Assembly: GCA_009869945.1 (NCBI GenBank)
Contig: WIXG01000127.1
Location: 124,001-188,000 of the forward strand
Direction of reading: 5' to 3'
Origin: Mesaphorura yosii
Lineage: Eukaryota; Arthropoda; Collembola; Poduromorpha; Tullbergiidae
DNA length: 64,000 nt
In this document: positions 1-10,700 of the stretch, one piece after another
Numbering within the stretch: the first letter of the stretch is position 1
How the letters are laid out: each line of letters opens with the position of its first letter
Made by a program: the position numbers and the translations under genes
The notes under the pieces: model-generated
What the model saw: the letters and a program-made list of their open reading frames with translations, nothing else
Told to the model about the DNA's origin: nothing
Databases searched by the model: none

Positions 1-2063
1 GGCAGAAGAAGAAAGAGGAGAGGACGTCGTTCTCGTCGCACTGCCGCAGTGGATCCTTTATATTCCGATGAGGAAGACGAGAGCGAAAACTGTAGCGAGA
101 ATGATTCCGATACTGGAAGTCATGAGTCCGATCTTATTCTCTCAGACAGTACAAGCTCGTACGAGAACGATAGCTCCAGCGAAGACGAATTTGACTCTGA
201 TATAGAAGGCGAAGAAGCCAGCGAAACTGCTGAACCTAAAGATGAATACATTCGCTATGAGGAATCAGTCTCTTCGGGTAACGATTATCACTCCGAAGGA
301 TCTTGTGCGAAGACAAACGAAACATCAGACTTCGAAAATAAGGAGGGAACCGTGAAGAAAGAAGAACAGTTAGTTCTGACAATCAATGATTTATTGGCGT
401 CTATCCGCGACCTCGAGCCAGTCATTATTGCCATGACCCCATACATAAGGTGGTTCAATTCTTCTCCACTGATTGTTTCAGCATTTATATCAAACTGTGG
501 CAACGATTTCATGCAAAACATTTGTGACATAATGAATATCTTGGGAACACTTAATTGGACTTCAATGTCGACGACCTCTACGATGGAGGAGAAACCGAAG
601 GCCGAACTTGTTCGTGGCTGGTACAGCCTAGTACAAGGGCATGCCTCACATGACCAAGATGAGATGGAATATGAACTTCCTGAAGACCGTTCAATGCTTG
701 GTCTATCAAACTTTGCCGATGATTTGAAAAAGGTGAAACGGAGCGAGAACCTGTCTTTTTCTGATATGGTAAGGATATGGTTGCCCATTCTCCATGTTAT
801 GGTTCCCTTCAGTAATTCGTGTTTATTTCCAGGCATCTTAGAGAATCTTATTGAGTAACTTTGTTTATTTAGGTGTTGATCCGCGTTGGAAGAATTTTAG
901 CATTTGGCCATTGGTTGGCATCGCTCGATGGTGTTGCACTGAAGTATTTCAAAGAGCTGGGTACGTTTGCTCTCGAAACTGGCAAGAATGAAAAATTTTA
1001 CGACCAAGCGAGACGTTTGAAACACATTCGTGATAACAACTCGGACCAGGTGAAAGCACTTACAAGCATAGTAATTTGAAATAGTAATTGCGAAGGCTGT
1101 TTAAATGTTAACTAAAATTGACCACGCAGGCCGCGTACGATGATGAATCAAAGCCCTCGTGGAAAAGAGGCAGAAGATTTTCTAGAAGGAAGAAGGATTT
1201 CGAAGGACAAAGACGACTACCACCACGACTTCGCCGAAACCGCTCAGATGACCCAAACAAGCATATTACTGCTGATGATATCATCTACGTGTTGTGCGAT
1301 TTGCCAGCCCTTCTGAACCATTTCGACATCATACGACGGTTGGCCATGTACTCCAAATTTACGATTGTGCTTCCTTATTCAGGTAAGACAGCCTGTGGCA
1401 TAACACACATAATCATTTCGGTCTTAAATCGAGCCTGTATGAAATAATTTCCTTCAATTAGTTCATAGTGCAATCGACTACTTGAAGGACAAAGAGGAGG
1501 AGAAGTCCAAGGATGCAAGAATTATAGCGTCGTGGATTGAGGAGCAAAATGACCGTGCTGGAATTAGGATGCTGCGTCGAGGTGACAAACTTCGACTTGA
1601 TTTCGAATACCCGGAACCTCCATCAGATACAACAAGGTAATAAGAGTTAACAGGATATTGAGTGAGAGTAGTTGACTAGGAACAAGAGATAGACAGAGTG
1701 TTATTACACAATATTTTAAAATAGGGAATTTCTCGACGTTTTGGAGGCTTGCAATCATTTTCGAGTTCATGAAAACAAGATCGGAAGACCGGCCACGAAA
1801 TTCTTCGACGATGTCAGGGATAAGTACCGAGTTCTGTATTTGAGTGGTCACATGGATTTATTGAAGCCGAAACATCGATCTGAGTTCAATGCGAGAGAGA
1901 TTGCTCAGACAGCGCGTAAGTCCACAGCCTGAGCCAACTGAATGTGATTTCGTCAGACAATAAATTAAGTTTTTTCGTAGATATTTTCGTGGACCGTGTT
2001 ACTTTTTACGTCGAAAATCAGGGTCGACAAACTAGGAAGAGAAGAAACAAAGGCAAAGGTTGA
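1..2063 (+). CDS. Smg5: SMG5, nonsense-mediated mRNA decay factor (5' truncated)
   Basis: This is the C-terminal part of SMG5, a 14-3-3-like/PIN protein that with SMG7 binds phosphorylated UPF1 and promotes decay of nonsense mRNAs. Exons read as 1-768, 873-1049, 1130-1382, 1462-1636, 1725-1915 and 1981-2063, all with GT-AG introns and a continuous frame, giving 548 visible residues and a TGA stop. Order in the visible part: a basic start, an Asp/Glu/Ser-rich stretch (about 17-100), a helical segment with ELPEDRSMLG and then VGRILAFGHWLASL, a very basic linker (about 325-353), and a C-terminal PIN domain. The PIN domain starts at YVLCDLPALLNHF and continues through FTIVLPYS and EFLDVLEACNHF to the end. 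SMG5 rather than SMG6 is chosen because the spacing and the final helix (HIFVDRVTFYVENQG) resemble SMG5, and the later SMG6-like acidic motif is not seen. The 5' exons lie outside the window. Confidence 0.88.
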
Positions 2064-2877
2064 ACAAAACTTGGAGGAAGAGAAACAAAATTGGCTTGAA
2101 CTTGAATTGCTGCAGCGGATGCGGACACGTACCCACTTGCATGTCGATGTTGCAGCTCTGATGACTCTAAAACAATATGCAACTCGATCAACATCAACAA
2201 GCAAAATTAAAAATTTGATAAGCGGGGTCAACGCAAATAAGTGGCAAAAATCAAATCAAGCCAGTGATTAGTGATTACGTTGTCGTAGGCCTTACAGGAA
2301 GGCTAAGATCAAGCTGAGGCAACAAGTTAGGGTGGGCGAAAGTGTAATTGACACTCGTAACTCACACCACATAATATTGATCACTCTAATTCAAATATTA
2401 ATTAAAATAGTGTATTGTTAATTAGTCATGAACAAGATAATGTTTATCATCTATTGACTAATGTTCTCATCTAGCACAGAATTGTATTGCCATCAGTGGA
2501 TAAGTGACAAAATTGAATATGAGCCTCTGACGGTTCAAACTTCAAATGAATTCACTTGCATCCCGTTAGCAGCTGGAGAAAAGTACTAGAACAGATAAGA
2601 AAGCTTGTCATTTCATTTCTTTCAATATGTTATAGTTATTCACAACTTAATTATAGTTGCTTAATAACTTGCCTATTTAAAATTTAAGCAGTTTCAAACG
2701 TTAAAATGGATGATAGAGACTGGGCACATAAAATCATACTGTATTTCTGTTTTGCTATACGCATTTGGCGTTGAACTTGGATGACACAGTTGTGAACGCG
2801 TTTTTACAAAGAATGACAACGCTTCTTAGCGTGATTGGCAAAATACAGTTACGAAGTTACGAATGCGAATATTCGTC

Positions 2878-2883
2878 TTTATT
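2878..2883 (-). terminator. Poly(A) signal AATAAA for the zinc transporter
   Basis: A canonical AATAAA on the minus strand lies about 130 nt beyond the transporter stop codon at 3012-3014. It is the nearest hexamer I see and fits the gene's 3' end. Confidence 0.5.
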
Positions 2884-2982
2884 CAGATTTCAGGGTCCTT
2901 GATTTCCAGATAACGTGACGAATTACTCCTGTAATTTTTAAGCTGCGTAGCCATTAAGGTTAACCGTGTATTGATTTAAATT

Positions 2983-2988
2983 AATAAA
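2983..2988 (+). terminator. Candidate poly(A) signal AATAAA for Smg5
   Basis: This plus-strand AATAAA lies 920 nt after the Smg5 stop and only about 25 nt from the stop codon of the opposite gene. An ATTAAA at 2401-2406 is the nearer alternative. If 2983 is used, the 3' ends of the two convergent transcripts overlap. Confidence 0.35.
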
Positions 2989-3011
2989 ATCTGTATTTAA
3001 AAACTATTTCT

Positions 3012-4971
3012 TCATTGTTTGACCGCTGCGTTCGTAGATTTTCCACCATTGGCAATTACGTTCACGCCACAACATTTACTTGAATCACAATTCACAGATG
3101 AACTTTCTCCCTTCGGACAATTCAAAAAGCATTCCTTATCGTCAAATTCGTTCTTTTCGTGCTAGTTATGGTAAATAAAACAGTCGTTATTAGGTAGGGA
3201 TTCCAGCGAAAAAAATAATGATTTGCAGTTTGAAGTGCTTTATTCTTTGTATCAGGTAACTCACATCTCCAAACTCTGCCTGAATGGTAATTGAATGAAT
3301 TCCATTTGAATGGAAGAATACCTTTGCGTCTCTTGAAATTCTGATGTAATCTTCAACATTTTTACATCTAAATAAGTGGGGATTGGTTCCAACACGAAAT
3401 GGCAAAGATCTTTCAGGAAGTTCATAATATCTGAAGCGTCGACGCCTTACATAATATGAATCGAGCCAATGACACAGTCTCCGGCCAGCTGCCAGATATG
3501 AAACTCGTGAATTCCTAATATCCCCGGCACAGCTTCTCTAAGTCTCTTCTTTAAGTCCTCCATATCAATATACGTTGGAACGGTTTGAAGTAAAATCAGC
3601 GATGTTTCCTGAACTAAAATAGAAATTTGAATGTGAAGAGATTATTGTCCTACTGATATTCCCACTTACGAATTGGCCAAGCGGAGCACATTATGAGTGT
3701 CGCCATAATTAAACTCAGCATTGGATCAATGTAATCCACAAATTTGTATGATTCTGGGTCCTTTTTTCGGGTCTCCTCGGTTCCCCAAACTATGCCTGCC
3801 GAAATTATCACGACGACCGACCCAAGCGTGTCTGCGAGGATGTGCAGAAATACGCCACGCATATTGAGCTGGATTGAAAATATTGTTCATTTGGTTTTCA
3901 GTGTTCAGGAGTTTAGTTAGTGCAAAGCACCAACAATTTTCAAGCCTCACCTGGTGCGTCTGCCGTACAGGCTTGGACCTGCATTTGCTAGTTTCTCGAC
4001 TTTCACTTGCTTCCTGTGGCAGTTCTTGGACTTGTATATTTGTGTGCTGTGACTTTGCAACGTTGTTTTTCTTATGCTGGACAGGTAACTTCGATGTAAG
4101 TGACTGTTCAGTGATTACTAAGGGTGTGGTGCTTCGTGGAGAGGGATTTCCACCTTCAAGATCCGGAGAACCATTTGCTGTCGGTGTTCCCGGTGGGCTG
4201 TTGGTCTCAGGAGTCGCGATACCACTGTCGAGCCCGCCATGGTCCTCGGGTACGACAAGACGCGTCAGTCGACCCTGATGCTGAATTGGATGGTGATGAT
4301 GGGCACGACCATGTCCCTCTGTAAAAGTTAGGCATGCAAAAAGTTTTGGTTAGCCTACTCCGATGGTAAGGTTATGGCTGAGGTTAAAGTCTCACCGTGA
4401 AATATGGCCAGACCAATAAGATTCACTAAAAGACCACCCGCACCAACCCCGAGAACCCATTTGGGCTCAGAAATTGCTTTTGGGGACAGAAACCTGTCAG
4501 AAATTTAATTCTTCAAGAAAAGCATCAAGTCCTTTAAATTCTAAATGGGGTTCCGCACCTTTCGACCGATTCCATAATGATTGAGAAGCAGAGCGCCATT
4601 AAAAATACGGAGTTGATCAATGCGCCTAGAACTTCAGCCCGAGCCCAGCCAAACGTGCTCTTCTTCCACTTCTTAGGCGATAACTACGAAAACGGAACGA
4701 TTCCGACTAGCGTTAATGACATAAGGGCACACCAATAGAACTATTATACAAGGAATTATACAAGAAAACTATTATAGGAATCACCTACCATTATAGAAAT
4801 GAACGCGACAATCAGTGATATCACGTCACTCAACATGTGGAACGAGTCTGCGATTAGTGCGACAGAGCTCGCAATGTATCCCACCAGTAACTCTGCTATC
4901 ATGTACGAAAATGTTAGTGCAAACATTATCATGAGTCGCTTCTTCCTGCCTGCATAAGTCGAAATCGCCAT
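3012..4971 (-). CDS. SLC30A1-like: ZnT1-type zinc exporter (SLC30/CDF family)
   Basis: A complete cation diffusion facilitator, expected to export Zn2+ across the plasma membrane in exchange for protons. Exons in transcript order: 4971-4789, 4683-4559, 4493-4396, 4318-3951, 3868-3670, 3613-3451, 3367-3265 and 3161-3012. All have GT-AG introns, and the frame joins to 462 residues. Family marks: TM1-2 with the HxxxD pair (His45/Asp49 in DSFHMLSD), FGWARAEVLGALINSVFLMA for TM3, a His-rich cytosolic loop (HGRAHHHH at about 138-145) followed by a long Ser/Pro/Thr-rich loop, TM5 with the second HxxxD pair (His267/Asp271 in HILADTLGS), then TM6. A ferredoxin-like cytosolic domain follows (IHEFHIWQLAGDCVIGSIHI, GIHSITIQAEFGD). 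The last 49 residues form a Cys-rich tail ending in a CCG-containing segment, as in ZnT1. The ATG at 4971 is the only good in-frame start; an in-frame GTG lies six bases upstream. This is the ZnT1/ZnT63C subfamily rather than vesicular ZnT2/3/8. Confidence 0.93.
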
Positions 4972-6187
4972 TTTCACAGCCCTTAAACAGTATTAGAAGG
5001 TGGTGACTTTAGCTGCTCAACAGATTGTTGTAAGAACGGGACTGGAACCAGGAGTCAAGCTTGCCGATGGCACTGGCAGAAGTTGATGATGGAACTGGGA
5101 TCTGGTTGATGAGAACCAGAAACGAATTTTGTATTTTTGCCTCATGCCCTAAATAACAATGAGCAACCAGCGTCGAGAGTACCTATTGGATTTGTGTTGG
5201 TTGAAGCTCCATGATTCTTGAACGTAAAATTTTAATTGCCTTTTTACGGCCCGGCGCGTGTTAAAGCCGTCGGTAAAGCAAGGCTCGTAAGCTTTTAGTG
5301 TGTTTTCCTCGAATTACTCTTACAACTTGCTTCGATTTTTATGTGAATTAATATTAAGGGCATAGGAACAGGAACACCTTGCATCATGATTTGATATTAA
5401 ACGTTCGCGGTGGTGCCAATTGCCGACGGATCTGCGAAACTTGGTGAACGGCGAAGGCCATGCAAGCCACGCATGCCACTCCGAGCGCGATTCGGATGGC
5501 CCTCACACGATATGCCGAAGTTGTAATGAGTAAAAGGGTCATTCAGGGCAGGGTGATTTCGATGACTCGAAATGAAAATGGTATTTCCATAAGTAGAGTA
5601 CATGCACATGAAACAAAAGCCTGAAAAACTTGAGTCATAAAGTCCCTCGTTCTGGTTTTACACAGATCGCAATTATTATTGTACACCATTACATGAGTTA
5701 TGAATTCGACCACCTACTGTTCCTAGTTTCAGCTGGCCAGTAATTTGGCAAGAGGGTCCAACGAGTAGGAGAACGAGGGTCTGCGAAACAAAGAATCAAC
5801 ATGAGCGCACAAGCTGGAACCTCACATCTTCCATCGACAAAGAAGACGCTTGGTCGATTGCGTCTCGTCGGCTGATGTGAGTTGGTGCTGCTCTTAGAAA
5901 AGTGTGACTCATAAAGAAATTATTGCTGCGTGACATGCATGTGGTCAATTCCTAATTAAAAAGAGATTGAATCAGGCAACACAACGACCATGAACTCTTT
6001 TTGGTCGCGCGAACTCAATTGCAACAAGACTTAGGTCGGATGGTTGCCGCTTCGAATTAAAAAGGTATTTTTTATTCAGAATTTATACGCGTAATGCTAA
6101 TTTATACATTATTTTTCTGCTAATTTTGAAGCTTTTCGTTTTTAAAACACTTGTTTTTCCGCACTATCGCCTTGTTTGATATCAATT
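4972..6187. other. Intergenic region, zinc transporter promoter side
   Basis: This is the region between the transporter start codon and the phosphatase stop codon, both on the minus strand. It should hold the transporter promoter and 5' UTR. The short open frames here show no family resemblance. One 7-mer fitting the metal-response core (minus strand, 5803-5809) is present, which is about what chance predicts. Confidence 0.5.
6071..6076 (-). terminator. Poly(A) signal AATAAA for the DUSP23-like gene
   Basis: A minus-strand AATAAA lies about 112 nt past the phosphatase stop codon, a typical distance for a short 3' UTR. Confidence 0.5.
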
Positions 6188-6934
6188 TTACTGTCCAGTT
6201 GGTTGCCAGCAACCATCGGATGGATAGCGACAAAGTTCTTCGTAGTATTCTTGAACAACTGTTTCTTGTGCCATCGTATCAATTGAGTCGGGACGAACCT
6301 TTCGCAACTGCATAATGGCCATTTCAGCAGTCAGTCCACAAAATCGTACAAGGTAGCATGCAGCCAATGTAGCAGAACGACCACGGCCAACTCGACAATG
6401 GACTCCGACCGGCTCGTCCACTTGTCGAGCATTTTCACAGAAGCAAATGAACAGCTTGATTTGATTTAGCGTTGGAGCTTCCAGTTCCTCAAACGGAAGT
6501 TCAGTCCAGTAAAGTTCTAGTCAAATAAACAAAAGGAAGCATTAAACCGCCCCAACTCTTTAAATGGTACGGATTTTACCGGTAAACATGTGGACTGGTG
6601 GGCGATATTCCTTTGACAAAGAGACTAGTCGACGAATCCCATTTTTCAGAAGGTAGCGCAAATGCTCTGGGTACTGCGGCCACGCCATCAACGCCAGCTT
6701 ACGCTTAATGATCCATTGAAAACGCCACGGGGCACGAGCTTCACCTTTCTCCTCCAAGAACGGCGATACAAATGATCTCTAGAAGTATATTTTTCCACGT
6801 TATTCATATTATTTCCCAATTTCTTTAACTTCGCACAATTCGGAGTAGAAAGCCTTGATTACCTGTTTGACAGCCCATTCAGGAAGGGGAGTTGAAGGGT
6901 GAAGTTCCATGTACCCGTTGTAACTGCCTGCCAT
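6188..6934 (-). CDS. DUSP23-like dual-specificity phosphatase
   Basis: A small cysteine-dependent protein phosphatase of the DUSP23/VHZ type. Exons in transcript order are 6934-6863, 6778-6580 and 6516-6188, giving 199 residues and a TAA stop. The P-loop is HCRVGRGRS, so the nucleophile is Cys131 and the phosphate-binding Arg is Arg137 (the CX5R motif). The N-terminal signature FQWIIKRKLALMAWPQYP and then GIRRLVSLSKE, and the following ACYLVRFCGLTAEMAI and LRKVRPDSI, match the DUSP23 order. Where DUSP23 proteins carry the general-acid Asp ahead of the A-P-T segment, this protein reads LPFEELEAPT, so Glu replaces Asp. The first 24-residue exon is poorly conserved and its ATG (6934) is the least certain part. 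The protein has about 50 residues more than human DUSP23, at both ends. Confidence 0.88.
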
Positions 6935-7163
6935 TTTGACTCTTGGGTTTGGAACCGAATTATGATGATCGCGGCCGAATTCGGAAATTGGGGTGGGAAA
7001 TGAAATCACCTATTTGAGATGAAGGCCGAGGTTAATTCTGAGAGCCCATAAACAAAGACTCACACCACGTAAAGACGTGCATTACAATGTGCACGTCAGC
7101 TTTTTACGAGTAGAACATTAGAATGGGTCACTCAGAAAATCGATCGGGCTCAGTCGTGTAGTA

Positions 7164-7754
7164 TTAAGATAGTTGTCAAGAAACGGATCAATCGGGCCCA
7201 AATAATACTTGCCAGGTGAACAAGAAATCCTTCGATTACATGGAGTCATCTCAAAAATGGCATCAGATTCTCTTATCCAAGTTTATGTGCTTCTCGCCGT
7301 TTGAACGTTTGCTCGAGTGCAAAAATACAGCAACAATGAGACGCAAGGCGACTAGGACATATTTTGCGCCAAAACTATCTACTCCCTCAGTTTTGATCGG
7401 AGTCACTTGGGGGTGAGTTTGTTCGATTCCCAGATATCGGGACCGCAGATCGACATGGATGGATTTTTTTAAAATGTGTCTGGGCAAAATAATTCCGATC
7501 CAAAGCGCAGTCGGGATAAAAGGTAACGACAAATTGTTTGATCATGAACTACGATGGCGAGACACATTTTTAATGACGAGATTCGATTCCCAGATATCGA
7601 GACGATGCCGTTCCGATACCTGGGAATCGAACAAACTCAACCCCAACCGGTTTTGACCATTATTGGGGGAGGAGATAGATTTGGCGCAAAGTGATTTTAT
7701 CACGGGAGTCCCTATCTAAAAATTAGTTGCTAGTTTTCTTGACAACTACCTTAA
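7164..7754. mobile_element. Foldback/MITE-like element with nested inverted repeats
   Basis: About 590 bp with inverted symmetry at several scales. Outer arms 7164-7183 and 7733-7754 share a 20-bp inverted match around AGTTGTCAAGAAA. Inner arms 7363-7445 and 7609-7690 are about 80-bp imperfect inverted copies that share TTTGCGCCAAA, TGAGTTTGTTCGATTCCCAG and ATATCGG-like blocks. A short hairpin sits at 7584-7629 (16-bp stem, one mismatch), and an 11-bp inverted pair (AAAATGTGTCT) lies further in. It has no transposase. It sits about 230 bp upstream of the DUSP23-like start codon, so it lies in or next to that gene's promoter. Target duplications could not be defined. Confidence 0.7.
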
Positions 7755-10700
7755 CGCTTTGGTTATGCAGTGGCAATCTCGAATTAACTCCTATGGAGGA
7801 AGTATATATAGTAAAACTATCCACCCAACTCAGCAGCTGTCTGCAGAAAAATCTTCGGAACGCATTCAAATGATGCATATGCTCAAGCTCATGCAATTTA
7901 GTTACCCGTTTTGATTCATTGCAAATCATATTTGTGTTGTTTCAAGAGTCTGTCGACAATCGACAATACCATTTTCTGCCCTCTGGTCTGCCCTCGTTGC
8001 AAGGAGTAGTAGCCTTATTAACTATACTCTTTCGGTACAGATAATCCCATGAGATAATAATGAATAGTAGCAAACGCACACCACAGAGGTTTCGAACCGG
8101 AAAATTTTTTTTAGACGTTGGAACGTGGTGCTGATGCTCTGGGCCAACCTCCAACCCGGTGCCATGATGAGATAAGTTGATCACCAATGATTCCTTTTTT
8201 TTCATTTTGCATAATAGTTGGAGGGTGGGTTTTGATTCCTATTGCATCTGTGCATAACTGCACACGATCGAAAGCAACGCAAGGCGATCTTGGGAGACAG
8301 GATCCTTTGATTGTTTTCACCTTTGTCGGCCGCTACTTCGTTCTTCGAGATAAAGGCGATTTTGATGACAGACCAAGAGATATTTCGTGAAATATTGCGA
8401 TTGATTGGAATGATTCTAACGCCGGTATGATCGTGTAATTTCAAATTGAAGCTCATAGAGTTGAATCAAAAAGTTGGTAGAGCATTTCACGAGACTTGCC
8501 ATCCCCTCCTTCCTGTCCTGCACACATTTCACATTTTAAAGCCGTCGACTGACAAAGTATATAATAATTGTTAATCACCGGTTTATTTCATTATAAAACT
8601 CTGGCCTTTGGTCGCATGCAGCCGTCAACCAAGCCGTGTTTGATCATGGACCAACCGACTGTCGCCAGACCCACACGCAGCGATCGCCGGAACCGTCTGT
8701 TGCCACTCGACTTTTGAAATTCCTGTTTGCGTTTAAATGCCATTGTGTTTTCTGCTCCTTTCTCCCCTGCACGATAACTTATTCAATATTTCATAATCCA
8801 GCTTGCATGCGACGAGGACGACTGAATTGAATTACTTTCAACCCTCTTTTTCTGTAAGCAAATCGCACGCACCAACAAACGCCGAGCCAAATAAACTCAG
8901 TGCCTGAACAATTGCCTCCTGCTTCCTCTTCGTCCGTGGCACCGCCGTGTTTTGTTTCATAACTGGGGTCATCTCGTCATGACCACTGATGATGAACCGT
9001 GTGAATTTAGAATTACATATTAAGTTCTTTGTTCGACCTCCCCTCGCTTATGGCTCTCGATCGCTCTCATTTATTTCAGCGTCTGTCATGCGTGCCATGC
9101 CTTGATTCCACTCCAAGCCCGCCTGCCTGCCGTTCCCATTGTCAATTTTTCACCCTCATCCTCTCGTAATCCCTCGCCCCTTTCTCCACACTTTCCATCC
9201 GTAATAAATTAGGCAGGCACGACGCAGAGTGCGGGGCGATGGGCGAGCGACGCATGAGTGTGTGTGAGTGATTTAGAATCAGGTCAGGAAATGCGGACGG
9301 CGCAAGGGTAAGCACGCATGGAGGGGATATGTGCCATGTGCGTTCCATGCAACAATAAAACTGGGGATAAGCATTACGCAATTGTGTATTTATTAGTAAA
9401 TGGACAAATGTGGAGGGTAAACCAGTGCAAGCCCTTGCAACCTGCTCTGCTTTTAAAAATGGCGAGTCCTAACGGTAAAATGTAGCCAGTGTTCGTTCAA
9501 GACCACTGCACACTACAAAACTGCATCTGCCCGAATTAAATAATAATTTGTAGGCAAGAGTTCAAAACTTAATTTTTTAATCTTTAGTAAGTGATTCCTC
9601 AACATACCGACTGGTCAATTCCATATTCTCCCTAATAGCATCCACGCCCGGGAAAACCTGAAATTTTTTGAGCGCTGAATTATGAAACGATGTGATGTTA
9701 TACTGTTCTCTGCGTCTTATCCGCGCGACGTGTATGAGGCTGAGGTTGGCCGGGTTTGACGAATGTAGCTCAAGAGCTGATGCACAATTAAAGAACCGGA
9801 ACACGGAAACTGGCTAATTTTGACTGGACAATGCCTGAAAGGACTTTATTTAACTGAAAACTAATCACTGACAACTGAACGAGGAACAAGACTCTGACTT
9901 AATCTCAACTGCACGCTTCTGCTGCTCCTCGAATGACGCTCTCTCCGCTCGCTTCCCTGCTTGCCTCTCTATCAACTCTGCTTGGCTTGGTTTGACCTGA
10001 CGCGAACTCAAGCAAAGGGACACAAATAACTCACTGCTTTGACTGGGACTGGGCTGAGTCTAATTTAAATACTTGCAATCTAATTCTGGTAATGCATATT
10101 TCTGTCTCCGCTACAATTAGGAATTGAACTACTTTCGATAAGTTCACCCTCACGTCGTGTTTCCGCTGCGTTTTGGGAATAAAGCAATCTCATGGGTATT
10201 TGGATTTGGCTCTCTGGTGTTCCAATAACAACGTGTTGCACTCGCGTTTGAACCTTTCATGATTTATTGCAATCATGCGCCCTTCATGTAATTCACAATG
10301 CAGTATGATACAGAATACGTTATTATTATTGATTTCTGTCCAGATGAATTATTCCATATTCCGGGAACAATGCTGGAAAATGAGAACCGAAAAAATCGTC
10401 TCCCTTCATCGTCGCCACATCACATCTGTGCAGCGCAGAGGATGAAGTTTCATTCAATGATGCTAATACGTTAATAATGCGAGCGAATTCTGGGCGTATT
10501 GTTCATAAACGTGTTTTGGAGATTAATAATTCCACTCTCCTTTTAATAAAACAGTCGAACCAAATGCATCACTGCAGTGGCTGGGACTGGGGACTGGGGC
10601 AAGCTGCATAATTAATAAGAGCTTGGATTTGTGCAAGGCGGTGATTCGTAAGCATTTTTAGATTTTGGATCGAGAGCCAAGCTGCATACTGTGCTTTTGT

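Larger units (their letters stand above)
2064..3011. other. Convergent 3' flanks of Smg5 and the zinc transporter gene
   Basis: This AT-rich stretch lies between the stop codons of two convergent genes. On the plus strand it has ATTAAA at 2401-2406 and AATAAA at 2983-2988. On the minus strand it has AATAAA at 2878-2883. No coding exon could be recognised. Confidence 0.7.

Noticed and set aside
5803-5809. Metal-response-element core upstream of the zinc transporter
   Set aside because: A single 7-mer with degenerate positions is expected about once per kilobase on two strands, and it is more than 800 bp from the start.
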